Assembly (NCBI GenBank): GCA_002348225.1
Contig: DEAP01000012.1
Coordinates: forward strand, 1-49,219
Origin: Dehalococcoidia bacterium UBA2979
Lineage (GTDB): Bacteria; Chloroflexota; Dehalococcoidia; UBA2979
DNA length: 49,219 nt
Direction: 5' to 3'
Positions 15,967 to 24,314 of this stretch are shown piece after piece. The notes below the pieces were generated by a model. It had not been told where the DNA came from. It saw nothing but the letters and a program-made list of their open reading frames with translations, and did not search any database. The translations under genes and the position numbers were made by a program. How positions within the stretch are numbered: the stretch's first letter is position 1; every line of letters starts with the position of its first letter.

Positions 15967-16239
15967 TTAGCCGCCCGCAACGGCGGGGACTATACTTACC
16001 TCGTCATCGTCCCTTACAGGGGAATCGAGACCATCCAGGAAGCGTACATCTTCTCCGTTGATAAAGACATTCACAAAGCGTCTTAATTCGTCATTCTCGT
16101 CGAGCAATCTCTCTGCGATGCCGGGATGGGAATTTTCCATTTCGGCTATTAACTCTTTGAGATTGGACGCATTTGCTACGATGGTGTCTTCGTCGTTGGT
16201 CAAAGACCGCAGGGGGGTGGGGATTTTGATGGATGCCAT
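15967..16239 (-). CDS. MoaD/ThiS-like sulfur carrier protein 3 (C-terminal GG)
   Basis: 90 aa from the ATG at 16239, seven bases after the NIL gene stop; the longer frame to 16296 lies inside that gene. The sequence has IKIPTPLRSLTNDEDTI, RRFVNVFINGEDVRFLDGL and VSIVPAVAGG at the end, very close to carrier 1 and to mycobacterial CysO. Here the diglycine is the true C-terminus, so no trimming is needed. The gene is third in a tight set thrC-NIL-carrier with gaps of eight and seven bases. Its probable partner is the threonine-synthase-like enzyme. Confidence 0.88.
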   Translation of the reverse strand: MASIKIPTPLRSLTNDEDTIVANASNLKELIAEMENSHPGIAERLLDENDELRRFVNVFINGEDVRFLDGLDSPVRDDDEVSIVPAVAGG

Positions 16240-16246
16240 GAGTGCC

Positions 16247-16495
16247 CTAGCCCTCCACCACATCGCCGATAGTTGCATCGGGATCAACTTGGACACCGTT
16301 GGCTTGGGCCCAAGCCAAGGCCTTGGCTATTTCGTCAGGATCACCTTCAAGCCCGAGCATGACCCAACCGATATCCGATGTTATATCAGCCATGCGAATA
16401 TTGGTCACCACGTTAAATTCGTGCCCCATCTTGTATATCAAAGGTTCGCGGATTTTGTCGTTTAAGAAAGTCAGCTTTACTCGTCTTTCGGGCAT
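16247..16495 (-). CDS. NIL-domain protein
   Basis: 82 aa, a stand-alone NIL domain: RRVKLTFLNDKIREPLIYKMGHE, a central TNIRMADITSDIGWVMLGLEG and the ending WAQANGVQVDP. NIL domains are ACT-like modules found at the C-terminus of the methionine transporter ATPase MetN, where they bind methionine, and in proteins of homocysteine synthesis. Its place between a threonine-synthase-like gene and a sulfur carrier points to sulfur amino-acid metabolism, either as a sensor or as a carrier-enzyme adapter. The function is inferred. Confidence 0.85.
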   Translation of the reverse strand: MPERRVKLTFLNDKIREPLIYKMGHEFNVVTNIRMADITSDIGWVMLGLEGDPDEIAKALAWAQANGVQVDPDATIGDVVEG

Positions 16496-16503
16496 GATAT
16501 GGA

Positions 16504-17751
16504 TTACCTTACATTCTGGCTCGAGCGTTGAGCTGTTTCTTTTTCGAATGCTGTTGCGTTTGCCTCAACCAACATAGCATTGTTAGCTACTTCAGAAACA
16601 GCCTCGACGGTTTTAAGTCCTCCACCAGAGATCACGGCAACAACTTCCTCCGAGGAATGTATTGCACCTGACTGCACTAATTTTTTCAGGCAGGCAATAG
16701 TTACTCCGCCCGCTGTTTCCGCAAAAATTCCTTCTGTTTCAGCTAAAAGATTGATAGCTTCAATGATTTCTTCATCAGTAGCGGACTCAGCGTGGCCATT
16801 GGTTTCTTCCATTTGCTTTAGCGCGTAGTAGCCGTCAGCGGGGTTACCGATCGCCAATGATTTAGCGATTGTATTGGGTTTTTGAGGTACGAAGGTGAAC
16901 GTATTATTCTTGTAGGCGGTCGAGATTGGGGAGCAACCTAGCGCCTGAGCACCGGACATGCGGGTGTTTGGCTCCTCTATTAGGCCAATCTTATGTAGTT
17001 CTTGTAGACTCTTCCATATTTTTGTGTACATGGAGCCAGAGGCCATAGGTGCGATGATATGTGAGGGAGCTCGCCAGCCCAGCTGTTCACATATTTCGTA
17101 GCCGAGAGTCTTTGACCCCTCTGAGTAGTAGGGTCGCACATTTATATTCACGAATGCCCAATGTTTTTTCATTGATAGTTCGGTGCACAGACGGTTTACG
17201 TCGTCATAGGAACCATTTACTTTAACTAAATTCGGAGCGTAGATCGCAGAACCAACAATTTTGCCCTGTTCAAGATCCGAGGGTATGAAAACGTATGCGT
17301 CCATTTGTGCCGCGGCTGCGTGCGCGGCGACGGAGTTGGCGAGGTTCCCAGTGGATGCACAGGCTATGGCATCGAACCCGAATTCTCTTGCACGAGCGAT
17401 TGCAATTGACACGACTCGATCTTTGAACGACCAGGTCGGATTCACAGTGTCATTTTTCAGCCAGAGGTTGGATAGGCCAAGCACCTTTGCTAGTCGGTCA
17501 GCCTTGATCAATGGCGTGAATCCCGCACCGAGATCAATTTTATATTTGGGTGAGCATGGGAGGAGCGGTGAGTATCTCCATAACGAGTTGGGGCCAGCTT
17601 CCACTCCGGCCACCGACATAGCCTCTCGGATGTCTTCGTATCGATAATTCACTTCCAACGGGCCAAAACAAAATTCGCAGGCAAAAATCGGCTCGAGCCC
17701 ATACTCACGGCCGCATTCCCGGCATTTCAATCCGTCACAATACGAGTCCAT
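16504..17751 (-). CDS. thrC: Threonine-synthase-like PLP enzyme with N-terminal zinc ribbon
   Basis: 415 aa. An N-terminal zinc ribbon (LKCRECGREYGLEPIFACEF, two CxxC pairs in residues 10-28) precedes a fold-type II PLP domain with FTPLIKADRLAKVLGL, the PLP lysine in NPTWSFKDRVV, CASTGNLANSVAAHAA and SGGGLKTVEAV near the end. The family converts O-phosphohomoserine to threonine. Its tight linkage to a NIL protein and a sulfur carrier, both downstream in the same unit, suggests another use: replacement of phosphate by thiocarboxylate sulfur to give homocysteine. Either reaction would use the same substrate. Ordinary threonine synthesis cannot be excluded, since no other thrC is in this window. 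The ribosome site is weak (AGGAAAG, ten bases upstream). Confidence 0.85.
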   Translation of the reverse strand: MDSYCDGLKCRECGREYGLEPIFACEFCFGPLEVNYRYEDIREAMSVAGVEAGPNSLWRYSPLLPCSPKYKIDLGAGFTPLIKADRLAKVLGLSNLWLKNDTVNPTWSFKDRVVSIAIARAREFGFDAIACASTGNLANSVAAHAAAAQMDAYVFIPSDLEQGKIVGSAIYAPNLVKVNGSYDDVNRLCTELSMKKHWAFVNINVRPYYSEGSKTLGYEICEQLGWRAPSHIIAPMASGSMYTKIWKSLQELHKIGLIEEPNTRMSGAQALGCSPISTAYKNNTFTFVPQKPNTIAKSLAIGNPADGYYALKQMEETNGHAESATDEEIIEAINLLAETEGIFAETAGGVTIACLKKLVQSGAIHSSEEVVAVISGGGLKTVEAVSEVANNAMLVEANATAFEKETAQRSSQNVR

Positions 17752-17800
17752 TATTAAAATACTTTCCTAAGTTGGTTTAGTGGTTGGCTTAAGTTAAGGG

Positions 17801-17824
17801 CCTGACGTAAATTTCTACGCCAGG
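17801..17824 (-). promoter_or_regulatory. Imperfect hairpin upstream of thrC
   Basis: CCTGACGTA (17801-17809) pairs with TACGCCAGG (17816-17824) with one A-C mismatch and a six-base loop. It lies 50-73 bases before the thrC start inside the 193 bp gap that also ends the MFS gene. There is no T tract, so it is not a clear terminator; it may be part of the thrC leader. Confidence 0.3.
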
Positions 17825-17944
17825 CTAGGCCATGAGCCGGAGCATGAAGAGAACAGTGACTCGCGTAGATTTGCCAAGAGCGGTTTTTGCCATTGCTAGC
17901 CTCTTCTAATTACTCGCAAACCATAGATTACTTTGCAGCGATGG

Positions 17945-19414
17945 TCAATCGAGCTTGGAGACCTTTGACCGAAGTAAGATTAAGCAAACTATTAGAAGGG
18001 CGATTGCAGTTAGAAATAGACCTGTTCGTATGCCGATTAAGTCAGCCAACTGTCCAAATAGAAAAACCCCAAACATGGTGAATCCAAATTCCATCATGTA
18101 AAGACTACTAACCCGGCCTCGGTATTCGTCAGCGGAGTATGACTGAACCAGTACGTTTGAGAGTGTCTGGCGGGCAGCCTGCGGTAAGCCTGACAAGAGA
18201 AGCACGAACGCGGTGAGTAAAACTGACTCCGATATGGCGAGAACAGCGATTATCACGCTTAGGAAAGCGGCGGCAAGGACGAGTACCCTTCCTCGGTTTT
18301 TCGGTAACATATTGCCGATCAAGAATGACCCTAAGATTGTTCCTACGCCCGTCAGGCCGTACAGAAGGCCTACGGTCAGTTCATCAGCCTGTAATTCATT
18401 CTCTAGGAAGGGTGCGAGAAGAGTATGAAATGGCATTACGAAGATCACGATGAAAAAATTAGCTACGAGGACAGAGCGAACAGACAGATTGGTTCGAGCG
18501 TAGTTGAATCCCTGAACGATATCGCCAAAGGCCGCTTTCAGTGAGCGCCCACCACTTTCAACGGAAGCCGGATAACCTTTTACTGGCATCAGGGCGAATA
18601 CGGCGCCGAAGTAAGCAATCGCCATTACCAGATAGACCCATGTCGATCCTGCGACCAAGTCGCCCGGAACTAGGAACAGTCCGAGTGCCATCAGTGGTGG
18701 TGCAACTGCTCGGGTAATAGCCATGCCGGCTCCTGAGAGTGCTACACCACTAGTGAGCTGGTCTTTACCCAAAATCTGTGCGATCAGAGCCTGCCGTGCG
18801 GGCATCATCAAGGGCATAATCGCCCCATGTATTACACCGGCAATGATCAGGTGATAAATATCCATCATTCCCATGACAAGCATGGCGAATATGTACATCG
18901 AATTAAATCCATTTAGAAGTTGACCTATTTGTATTATTTTCTGCTTAGGCACACGATCGGCTAGTAACCCGCCGATCGGAGAAAGTACCAACATTGGGAT
19001 AGCTCCAGCAAGCGTAACCCAGCCGGCCCAGCCGTAAGATCCGGTAAGCGCGTACGCGAGCCACGGCTTTATCACCATTTGCATATTCATCGGTATGAAG
19101 TGACCATACATCGATAAGTAGAACCACCTAAAGCTGGTATTTTTTAGGGCAGCGAACGCCCTCGGCCCCGAAGGTTGATCGCTATGCTGTCTTGGGACCT
19201 TTATTGTTTGCGGAGTTGGGGCAATGTGGTTTGTCATATGCGGGCTACTGCCTGGCCCATAGCGCATCCTTCTAACGCTTGGCCTCGTGGATCTTGAAGC
19301 CTCGGCACCAGCATACGACTGGTTTCCGGCGGATCCGCTTTGAGAGTTTCTGCGCCTAGATTGCTGCGAGAGCCGGTAGGGTTTGGGCCTAGATCGCCTG
19401 GATTCGATAGTCAC
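17945..19414 (-). CDS. MFS transporter (EntS-like)
   Basis: 489 aa from a GTG at 19414. The first 60-90 residues are rich in Arg, Ser and Pro with no membrane segment; ATGs at 19267 and 19237 give shorter forms. The membrane part begins around FAALKNTSFRWFYLSMYGHF and has about 11-12 hydrophobic helices, with the MFS loop motif GGLLADRVPKQKIIQIGQ. Its arrangement resembles the MFS_3/EntS group of exporters. Substrate unknown. It diverges from the CoA-transferase gene across about 125 bp. The start is uncertain because no good ribosome site precedes any candidate. Confidence 0.8.
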   Translation of the reverse strand: MTIESRRSRPKPYRLSQQSRRRNSQSGSAGNQSYAGAEASRSTRPSVRRMRYGPGSSPHMTNHIAPTPQTIKVPRQHSDQPSGPRAFAALKNTSFRWFYLSMYGHFIPMNMQMVIKPWLAYALTGSYGWAGWVTLAGAIPMLVLSPIGGLLADRVPKQKIIQIGQLLNGFNSMYIFAMLVMGMMDIYHLIIAGVIHGAIMPLMMPARQALIAQILGKDQLTSGVALSGAGMAITRAVAPPLMALGLFLVPGDLVAGSTWVYLVMAIAYFGAVFALMPVKGYPASVESGGRSLKAAFGDIVQGFNYARTNLSVRSVLVANFFIVIFVMPFHTLLAPFLENELQADELTVGLLYGLTGVGTILGSFLIGNMLPKNRGRVLVLAAAFLSVIIAVLAISESVLLTAFVLLLSGLPQAARQTLSNVLVQSYSADEYRGRVSSLYMMEFGFTMFGVFLFGQLADLIGIRTGLFLTAIALLIVCLILLRSKVSKLD

Positions 19415-19538
19415 TGTAGAAAACCCCGTACTGCTGATGCTCTCCGAAAAGGTACCACGGCGGTTGCTTCACCGCTTCCTCTTGAAATTCGACTATTTGC
19501 CTTTATGATTTATCAGCGAGCGCTGATGGAGGTCTCCG

Positions 19539-22055
19539 GTGTTGAACGACGCTAATTCAGAAATTGGTCCCTTAGCAGGTGTATTGGTCATCGATGCGAG
19601 TGATTCTCGTGGTGAAATGTGTGGCAGGATGCTTGCTGATTTAGGTGCCTGCGTCCTCAAAATCGAGCCCTATGAGGGTGTGAACACCAGATCGTTGAAG
19701 CCAATAGATATGTCCAACGGTGAGTCTCTCTATTGGGCTCACGTAGGTGCTGGAAAACAGTCATTGAGTATGAATATGGATTCAGAAAATGGCCGTTCAC
19801 AATTGTATAAATTGATATCAGAGGCTGATATCTTCATCGAAAGTTCGCCCATAGGCCAAATGTCCGAACTAGGCTTTGGTTATGATGACTTGTCGGTAAT
19901 GAATGAGCGTTTGGTTTACGTCTCGATTTCACCCTATGGCCAAACAGGCCCAAAGTCTGATTGGCCGGCCACTGACTTCACGATCGAAGCAGCCGCGGGC
20001 CTGACTACTCTGCAGGGAGACGGTGATAGGCCTCCGCTGGCGATAGGCTATCCGCAAGCATCCTTTCACTCTGGCGGGCAGGCGGCGGCGGATGCAATCA
20101 TAGCCTTGAATGAACGGGTGTTGAGTGGCCGGGGTCAATATCTTGATGTATCAATGCAGACTGTAATGTTGTGGACATTGATGCATGCAACAGGTTTTTG
20201 GCCGATGGAGGGGTGTGAACCACCATTAACAGGAGACGACAGAAACGATCCTCACCCGATGATTGGCAAACTTGATCTCAGTGGCTTAAATACTGTGAAA
20301 GTGGCAGATGGGTATGTCCTTGCGTCATTACGTGGCGGACGCTTCGGTGCGAGAGTATTTCGAATGGCGGCGCAGTTGGCAGAAATGGATGGCGAGCTCC
20401 CTCACACCTTGCGTGAAATAGATTGGACTGAGTTAGCAAACGGTATCGATCCGAGTGCAGATGCTGAAACGATCTCGCTGATCGGTGAGGCTACCGAAAT
20501 GGTCCATCGTTCATTTGGTAAACGGACTAAAGCTGAGCTTTTTGATAGAGCGGTATTGAGTGACGCTCAAGTTGCTCCAGTCAATAGTATTGGGGATCTG
20601 GTCGATCGAGACCCACAGCTGAGATCTAGAGGATTCTGGAAGAAAATTGGCAACCGCATGCATCCAAATACCCCATTGAAATTAAGTAACACGCCAGGGA
20701 ATTTGTCAGATCCTGCTCCGATACTGGGTTCCTCAAACGACTTACTAGACCATCCCTTCGAATTTGCAGAGGATTTACCGTTGAGGGGATTGTTTGCTCA
20801 AGAGGGGAAGCAATCTGATGGTGAACGGCTTGGGCAAGCTTTTGCTGGACTGAAGGTTGCTGATTTTTCGTGGGTCGGGGTCGGACCCATCTCGGCTAAA
20901 GCGTTAGCTGATCATGGCGCTACGGTGGTTCATATCGAGAGCGCTACGATTCCAGACGTATTACGGATGGGCCGCCCGGCCAAGGACGGAGTGCTTGGCT
21001 TGGACCGGGGCCAATTTTTCGCGAATTTCAATACATCTAAGTATGGTCTGCAATTGAATCTTCGGAGTGAATGGGGCAAGAATATAGCTAGGCAGCTGAT
21101 TGACTGGGCCGATGTTGTCGTGGACTCGTTCACTTCGGGAACGATGAAGCGCCTAGGTTTTGACCACACGGAAATTCTTAGAGACCGCCCGGATCTAATT
21201 TGGTACAGCACCACTTTGCGAGGCCAGACTGGCCCGCATGCCACGTTCGGCGGATTTGGCCAGCAAGGGAGCGCGATCGCGGGATTGCACGGCCTGACAG
21301 GATGGGCAGACAGAGCTCCAGCTGGGACGTGGGGGGCGTACACAGACTTCATAACGCCCCGTTATGGTGTGTCCGCGCTCGCGTCAGCTGTTCTTCACCG
21401 AAGGGCGACTGGCCAGGGACAGTTTATTGATTTGTCACAAGTGGAATCGGGTATGCAATTCATCGGCCCGTTGTTACTGGACTACATGGCAAACGGCAAT
21501 CTTGCAGCGAGTAAAGGTAATTCGTCTTGGTACGCCTGTCCTAATCAGGTTTATTCAACAGAGGATGGCGTTGAGCGGTATATAGCCATTTCCTGTGAGA
21601 CTTTTGAGCAGTGGAGTAATCTCGTTGATGTAGTTAGCGCGTCGGTACCGTACGAAGGATTTGATCCGATGGAACTTACATCAGTTGAGGACCGCTTGGA
21701 GTTCGAGGATCAAATTAATACTTGGATAGCCGGGTGGTGTGGTGCAAGAGACGGGCGAGAAATCGAATCACAGCTAATAGAAGCAGGAGTGCCAGCCTCG
21801 GTGGTCCAACGCACGAGCGAGTTGTATTCTGATGATCAGATTTCACATAGGGCATTCTTTGAGACCCATAATCACGCACTCATGGGGCCAACTCCATATG
21901 ACGGGCATTCCACCAGATTTTCTGCGAGGCCGGGGAATTACCTGCGGGGTCCTGGCCCAATAATGGGCCAACATACTCACGAAGTACTTACCGATATCCT
22001 TGGTATGGATGTTCTGGATATAGCTGATGCTGCGGCTTCTGGAGCTTTCGAGTAG
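19539..22055 (+). CDS. Tandem class III CoA-transferase (CaiB/BaiF family, two copies fused)
   Basis: 838 aa from a GTG with TGGAGGT five bases upstream. Two full CoA-transferase III domains lie in tandem: residues about 10-390 (VLVIDASDSRGEMCGRMLAD to PLKLSNTPG) and about 425-830 (GLKVADFSWVGVGPISAKAL to YLRGPGPIMGQHT). Single-domain relatives dimerise as interlocked rings and move CoA between carboxylic acids through an aspartyl-CoA intermediate. At the position of the catalytic Asp of formyl-CoA transferase (MQD), copy 1 has MQT and copy 2 has VES, so the active-site residue differs or lies elsewhere. Fused versions are known in degradative clusters, but nothing nearby names the substrate. 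Confidence 0.85.
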   Translation: MLNDANSEIGPLAGVLVIDASDSRGEMCGRMLADLGACVLKIEPYEGVNTRSLKPIDMSNGESLYWAHVGAGKQSLSMNMDSENGRSQLYKLISEADIFIESSPIGQMSELGFGYDDLSVMNERLVYVSISPYGQTGPKSDWPATDFTIEAAAGLTTLQGDGDRPPLAIGYPQASFHSGGQAAADAIIALNERVLSGRGQYLDVSMQTVMLWTLMHATGFWPMEGCEPPLTGDDRNDPHPMIGKLDLSGLNTVKVADGYVLASLRGGRFGARVFRMAAQLAEMDGELPHTLREIDWTELANGIDPSADAETISLIGEATEMVHRSFGKRTKAELFDRAVLSDAQVAPVNSIGDLVDRDPQLRSRGFWKKIGNRMHPNTPLKLSNTPGNLSDPAPILGSSNDLLDHPFEFAEDLPLRGLFAQEGKQSDGERLGQAFAGLKVADFSWVGVGPISAKALADHGATVVHIESATIPDVLRMGRPAKDGVLGLDRGQFFANFNTSKYGLQLNLRSEWGKNIARQLIDWADVVVDSFTSGTMKRLGFDHTEILRDRPDLIWYSTTLRGQTGPHATFGGFGQQGSAIAGLHGLTGWADRAPAGTWGAYTDFITPRYGVSALASAVLHRRATGQGQFIDLSQVESGMQFIGPLLLDYMANGNLAASKGNSSWYACPNQVYSTEDGVERYIAISCETFEQWSNLVDVVSASVPYEGFDPMELTSVEDRLEFEDQINTWIAGWCGARDGREIESQLIEAGVPASVVQRTSELYSDDQISHRAFFETHNHALMGPTPYDGHSTRFSARPGNYLRGPGPIMGQHTHEVLTDILGMDVLDIADAAASGAFE

Positions 22056-22119
22056 GATCAGTAAGCGAGCTACATTTCGTGCGGGGACGCTACTGTAGGG
22101 GTAATACTGGTGTCCACAT

Positions 22120-23697
22120 ATGCGGATTAAGTTTTTGATCTTCCTTAAATCCTTCTCAGCCCGACTTAGTAGACCTCAAAAGATATTGGTTTTGTTGCTT
22201 CTTGTTGGAGGGGCATTGTTGACAGGTAGTCCTGGCCTCCTCTCGGAGGATGTAAGCAAAGTCAGAGAAAATTCATGGCTCCGGGTTCAGAATGTAGGCG
22301 ATACGCCGGCGCTCGTGAAAGTGGCTCATTACGGATACGATGGAGAGCAGGTTGCGGCAGAAATCTGCCCCAGTGCTGCTTGTAAATCAGTGCCTGCTGG
22401 GTCGGGATGGACTTTTTTCACCGAGACAAATGACGATCTACTCACTCAGTTTTACGGTTCGACAAAGATCACCGGCGATCAACCATTTGTTGCCGTTGCG
22501 GGTAGAGATTTTATGTTCAGTAAGGACGATGGCTGGTATCTCCTGATTGGGGGCGACACGTACTGGTTAGGAGCCTCGGGCTCGAAGGTGATATTGCCAT
22601 TTGTGGAGAATGTTCCCGAAAAGTACTCCCGGATTCATGTGAATAATGTGAGCACAGATACTCCGGCCTGCGTCAAGATTACGTACTACCGTGAGGGTGA
22701 GATGCAGCCGTCCGCTTCTGAGCCGGAAACGGCTGAAGACGGGTGTCCAGAGGGTGGCTATTACTTAGATCCAAATGAGTCCATGTTGCGAGATGCAATC
22801 TCTCTGCCAGTCGATCTGGGGTTTTCAGGCATGGGGATAGTGTCGAGCCATTTGGCGGTCCGAGACGGCTTTACAGTGTCAGTTAGAGAGCAGGCTATCG
22901 CAGCCGCTGTTGATACGATTTCGGTTGAGGAAGATGCGTTCGCGAGTTATAGAGGCCTCAGTGCGAATGAGACGGGGCGAGATATCGTGCTGCCGGTTAT
23001 TGAGAGGGAGGCAAGCCGAGCAGACTCAGATATTGAATCTAAGTGGACCAGTAAGTTCCGCATTGCACCCCTTAATCCGACAATTCCGTACACCGTTAGT
23101 TTCCGGTATAGCGGAAGCACCGGAGACGGAGTGGAATTCGAAGCGGAGCAGGAATTTTTAGTGGAGGGTGCGCTGACCTGTGATCAAGGGTCGATTGGAG
23201 CCGAGGCATGTCTGCCCGATTTATTAGAATTGCCAATAGGATTTTCTGGCACTGTGAGAATATCCAGTGCGGAAAGTATGGCAGTTATTGTCCAGCGAAG
23301 CAGTAGCAGCGGAGCGTATGGAGATTACAGAGGCTTTACGTCGCGGGAAGCGAGTACGCAGGTAGTACTCCCAGTGGTAAACAAGAGACTAGCACCCTGG
23401 GGTGGCAACGATGGTTGGAGTTCATCAGTTCACGTCCAGCCATTTGATGGCGGCGAAGCGACCGTATCTTTTTTCTACTTTTCTCCCGAGTTAGACGCCA
23501 ATGGGCTGTACCGCCCTATGGGCAGAATTAGCGGCCATCAAGTATTTCATCAGGCAGATGACCGGTTTCTGCCGGATGATTGGGTTGGTTCGCTTGTGGT
23601 GGTCTCGACCAGACCTATAGTGGCACTAGTCAGTCTAGAGAGTGACGCGTTTAAAGGAGATCCAGTGATGATGTATAACGGAGTGTCACTTGAGTAG
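22120..23697 (+). CDS. Exported beta-rich repeat protein, unknown function
   Basis: 525 aa. An N-terminal basic stretch and hydrophobic segment (ILVLLLLVGGALLTGSPG, about residues 27-44) indicate export, either by a signal peptide or as a membrane-anchored protein. The remainder contains related units: WLRVQNVGDTPALVKVAHYG, then VILPFVENVPEKYSRIHVNN, then DIVLPVIEREA followed by WTSKFRIAPLN, and VVLPVVNKRL followed by WSSSVHVQPFDGG. Each has an LP[FV][VI] strand followed by an S-x-[FIV]-x-[VI]-x-[NP] strand, suggesting three to four beta-sandwich repeats. YRGL/YRGF precedes two of them. No catalytic motif is visible. The next gene (RNase HI) overlaps its 3' end by eight bases. Confidence 0.7.
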   Translation: MRIKFLIFLKSFSARLSRPQKILVLLLLVGGALLTGSPGLLSEDVSKVRENSWLRVQNVGDTPALVKVAHYGYDGEQVAAEICPSAACKSVPAGSGWTFFTETNDDLLTQFYGSTKITGDQPFVAVAGRDFMFSKDDGWYLLIGGDTYWLGASGSKVILPFVENVPEKYSRIHVNNVSTDTPACVKITYYREGEMQPSASEPETAEDGCPEGGYYLDPNESMLRDAISLPVDLGFSGMGIVSSHLAVRDGFTVSVREQAIAAAVDTISVEEDAFASYRGLSANETGRDIVLPVIEREASRADSDIESKWTSKFRIAPLNPTIPYTVSFRYSGSTGDGVEFEAEQEFLVEGALTCDQGSIGAEACLPDLLELPIGFSGTVRISSAESMAVIVQRSSSSGAYGDYRGFTSREASTQVVLPVVNKRLAPWGGNDGWSSSVHVQPFDGGEATVSFFYFSPELDANGLYRPMGRISGHQVFHQADDRFLPDDWVGSLVVVSTRPIVALVSLESDAFKGDPVMMYNGVSLE

Positions 23698-24208
23698 TTC
23701 GAACAATGTATTCAACATGGACCAACTTGATCCCGCTATCAGAGGTGTACTGTCTTCGATATTGACAAAATATGATGGTGGGCCGAAGACAGGGATATTC
23801 ACAGACGGTTCGTGTCAGATAAACCCAGGCAAAGGTGGCTGGGGAGTAGTGCAGGTCAGTCAGGATGAGATCATTTGTGAAAAGGCCGGCTTTGCCGAGC
23901 AAACTACGAACAATCGTATGGAACTCGTAGCGATGATTGAAGGCCTCAGGCTACTTGACCCGAAAGTGGAGTACGAGATATTCAGCGACAGTCAATTAGT
24001 TGTGAACACACTCAACAAATGGGCTCAAAATTGGGCTAAGTTAGGGTGGAAAAGAAGGACCGGGGAAATTGCTAATATCGAACTGGTGCAAGAGGCATAT
24101 GCATTATTTCTAGACCGGCCGCTCGCGAAAGTCAGGTGGATAAAAGCTCACAATGGTGAAAAATGGAACGAGTACGCCGACACGTTGGCCTCTTTGTACC
24201 TGCGATAA
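23690..24208 (+). CDS. rnhA: Ribonuclease HI
   Basis: 172 aa from a TTG at 23690 with GGAG six bases upstream; an ATG at 23717 is an alternative. The catalytic set is complete: Asp in GIFTDGSCQINPGKGGWG, Glu in TNNRMELVAMIEGL, Asp in IFSDSQLVVNTLNKW, and His/Asp in WIKAHNGEKWNEYADTLA. It cleaves the RNA strand of RNA-DNA hybrids during replication and R-loop removal. About 30 residues precede the fold without a recognisable hybrid-binding domain. It overlaps the exported-protein gene by eight bases, an odd operon partner. Confidence 0.93.
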   Translation: MSSSNNVFNMDQLDPAIRGVLSSILTKYDGGPKTGIFTDGSCQINPGKGGWGVVQVSQDEIICEKAGFAEQTTNNRMELVAMIEGLRLLDPKVEYEIFSDSQLVVNTLNKWAQNWAKLGWKRRTGEIANIELVQEAYALFLDRPLAKVRWIKAHNGEKWNEYADTLASLYLR

Positions 24209-24235
24209 GTAAAAAACAAGCTCTTCGTCCAGTCA

Positions 24236-24285
24236 GTAATGTTTGTGGTTAATTAACACTGGGGATACTAAACTTCAAACATTAC
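24236..24285 (+). promoter_or_regulatory. 10-bp perfect inverted repeat in front of coaX
   Basis: GTAATGTTTG at 24236-24245 is exactly repeated in reverse complement as CAAACATTAC at 24276-24285. The 30 bases between contain the palindrome TTAATTAA and a GATACTAA sequence that could be a -10 region. The arrangement could be an operator with two half sites or a long hairpin. It lies in the only gap (106 bp) between rnhA and coaX. Confidence 0.4.
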
Positions 24286-24314
24286 ATATCACGGTTTGGT
24301 GATGGGGTGCGGAA

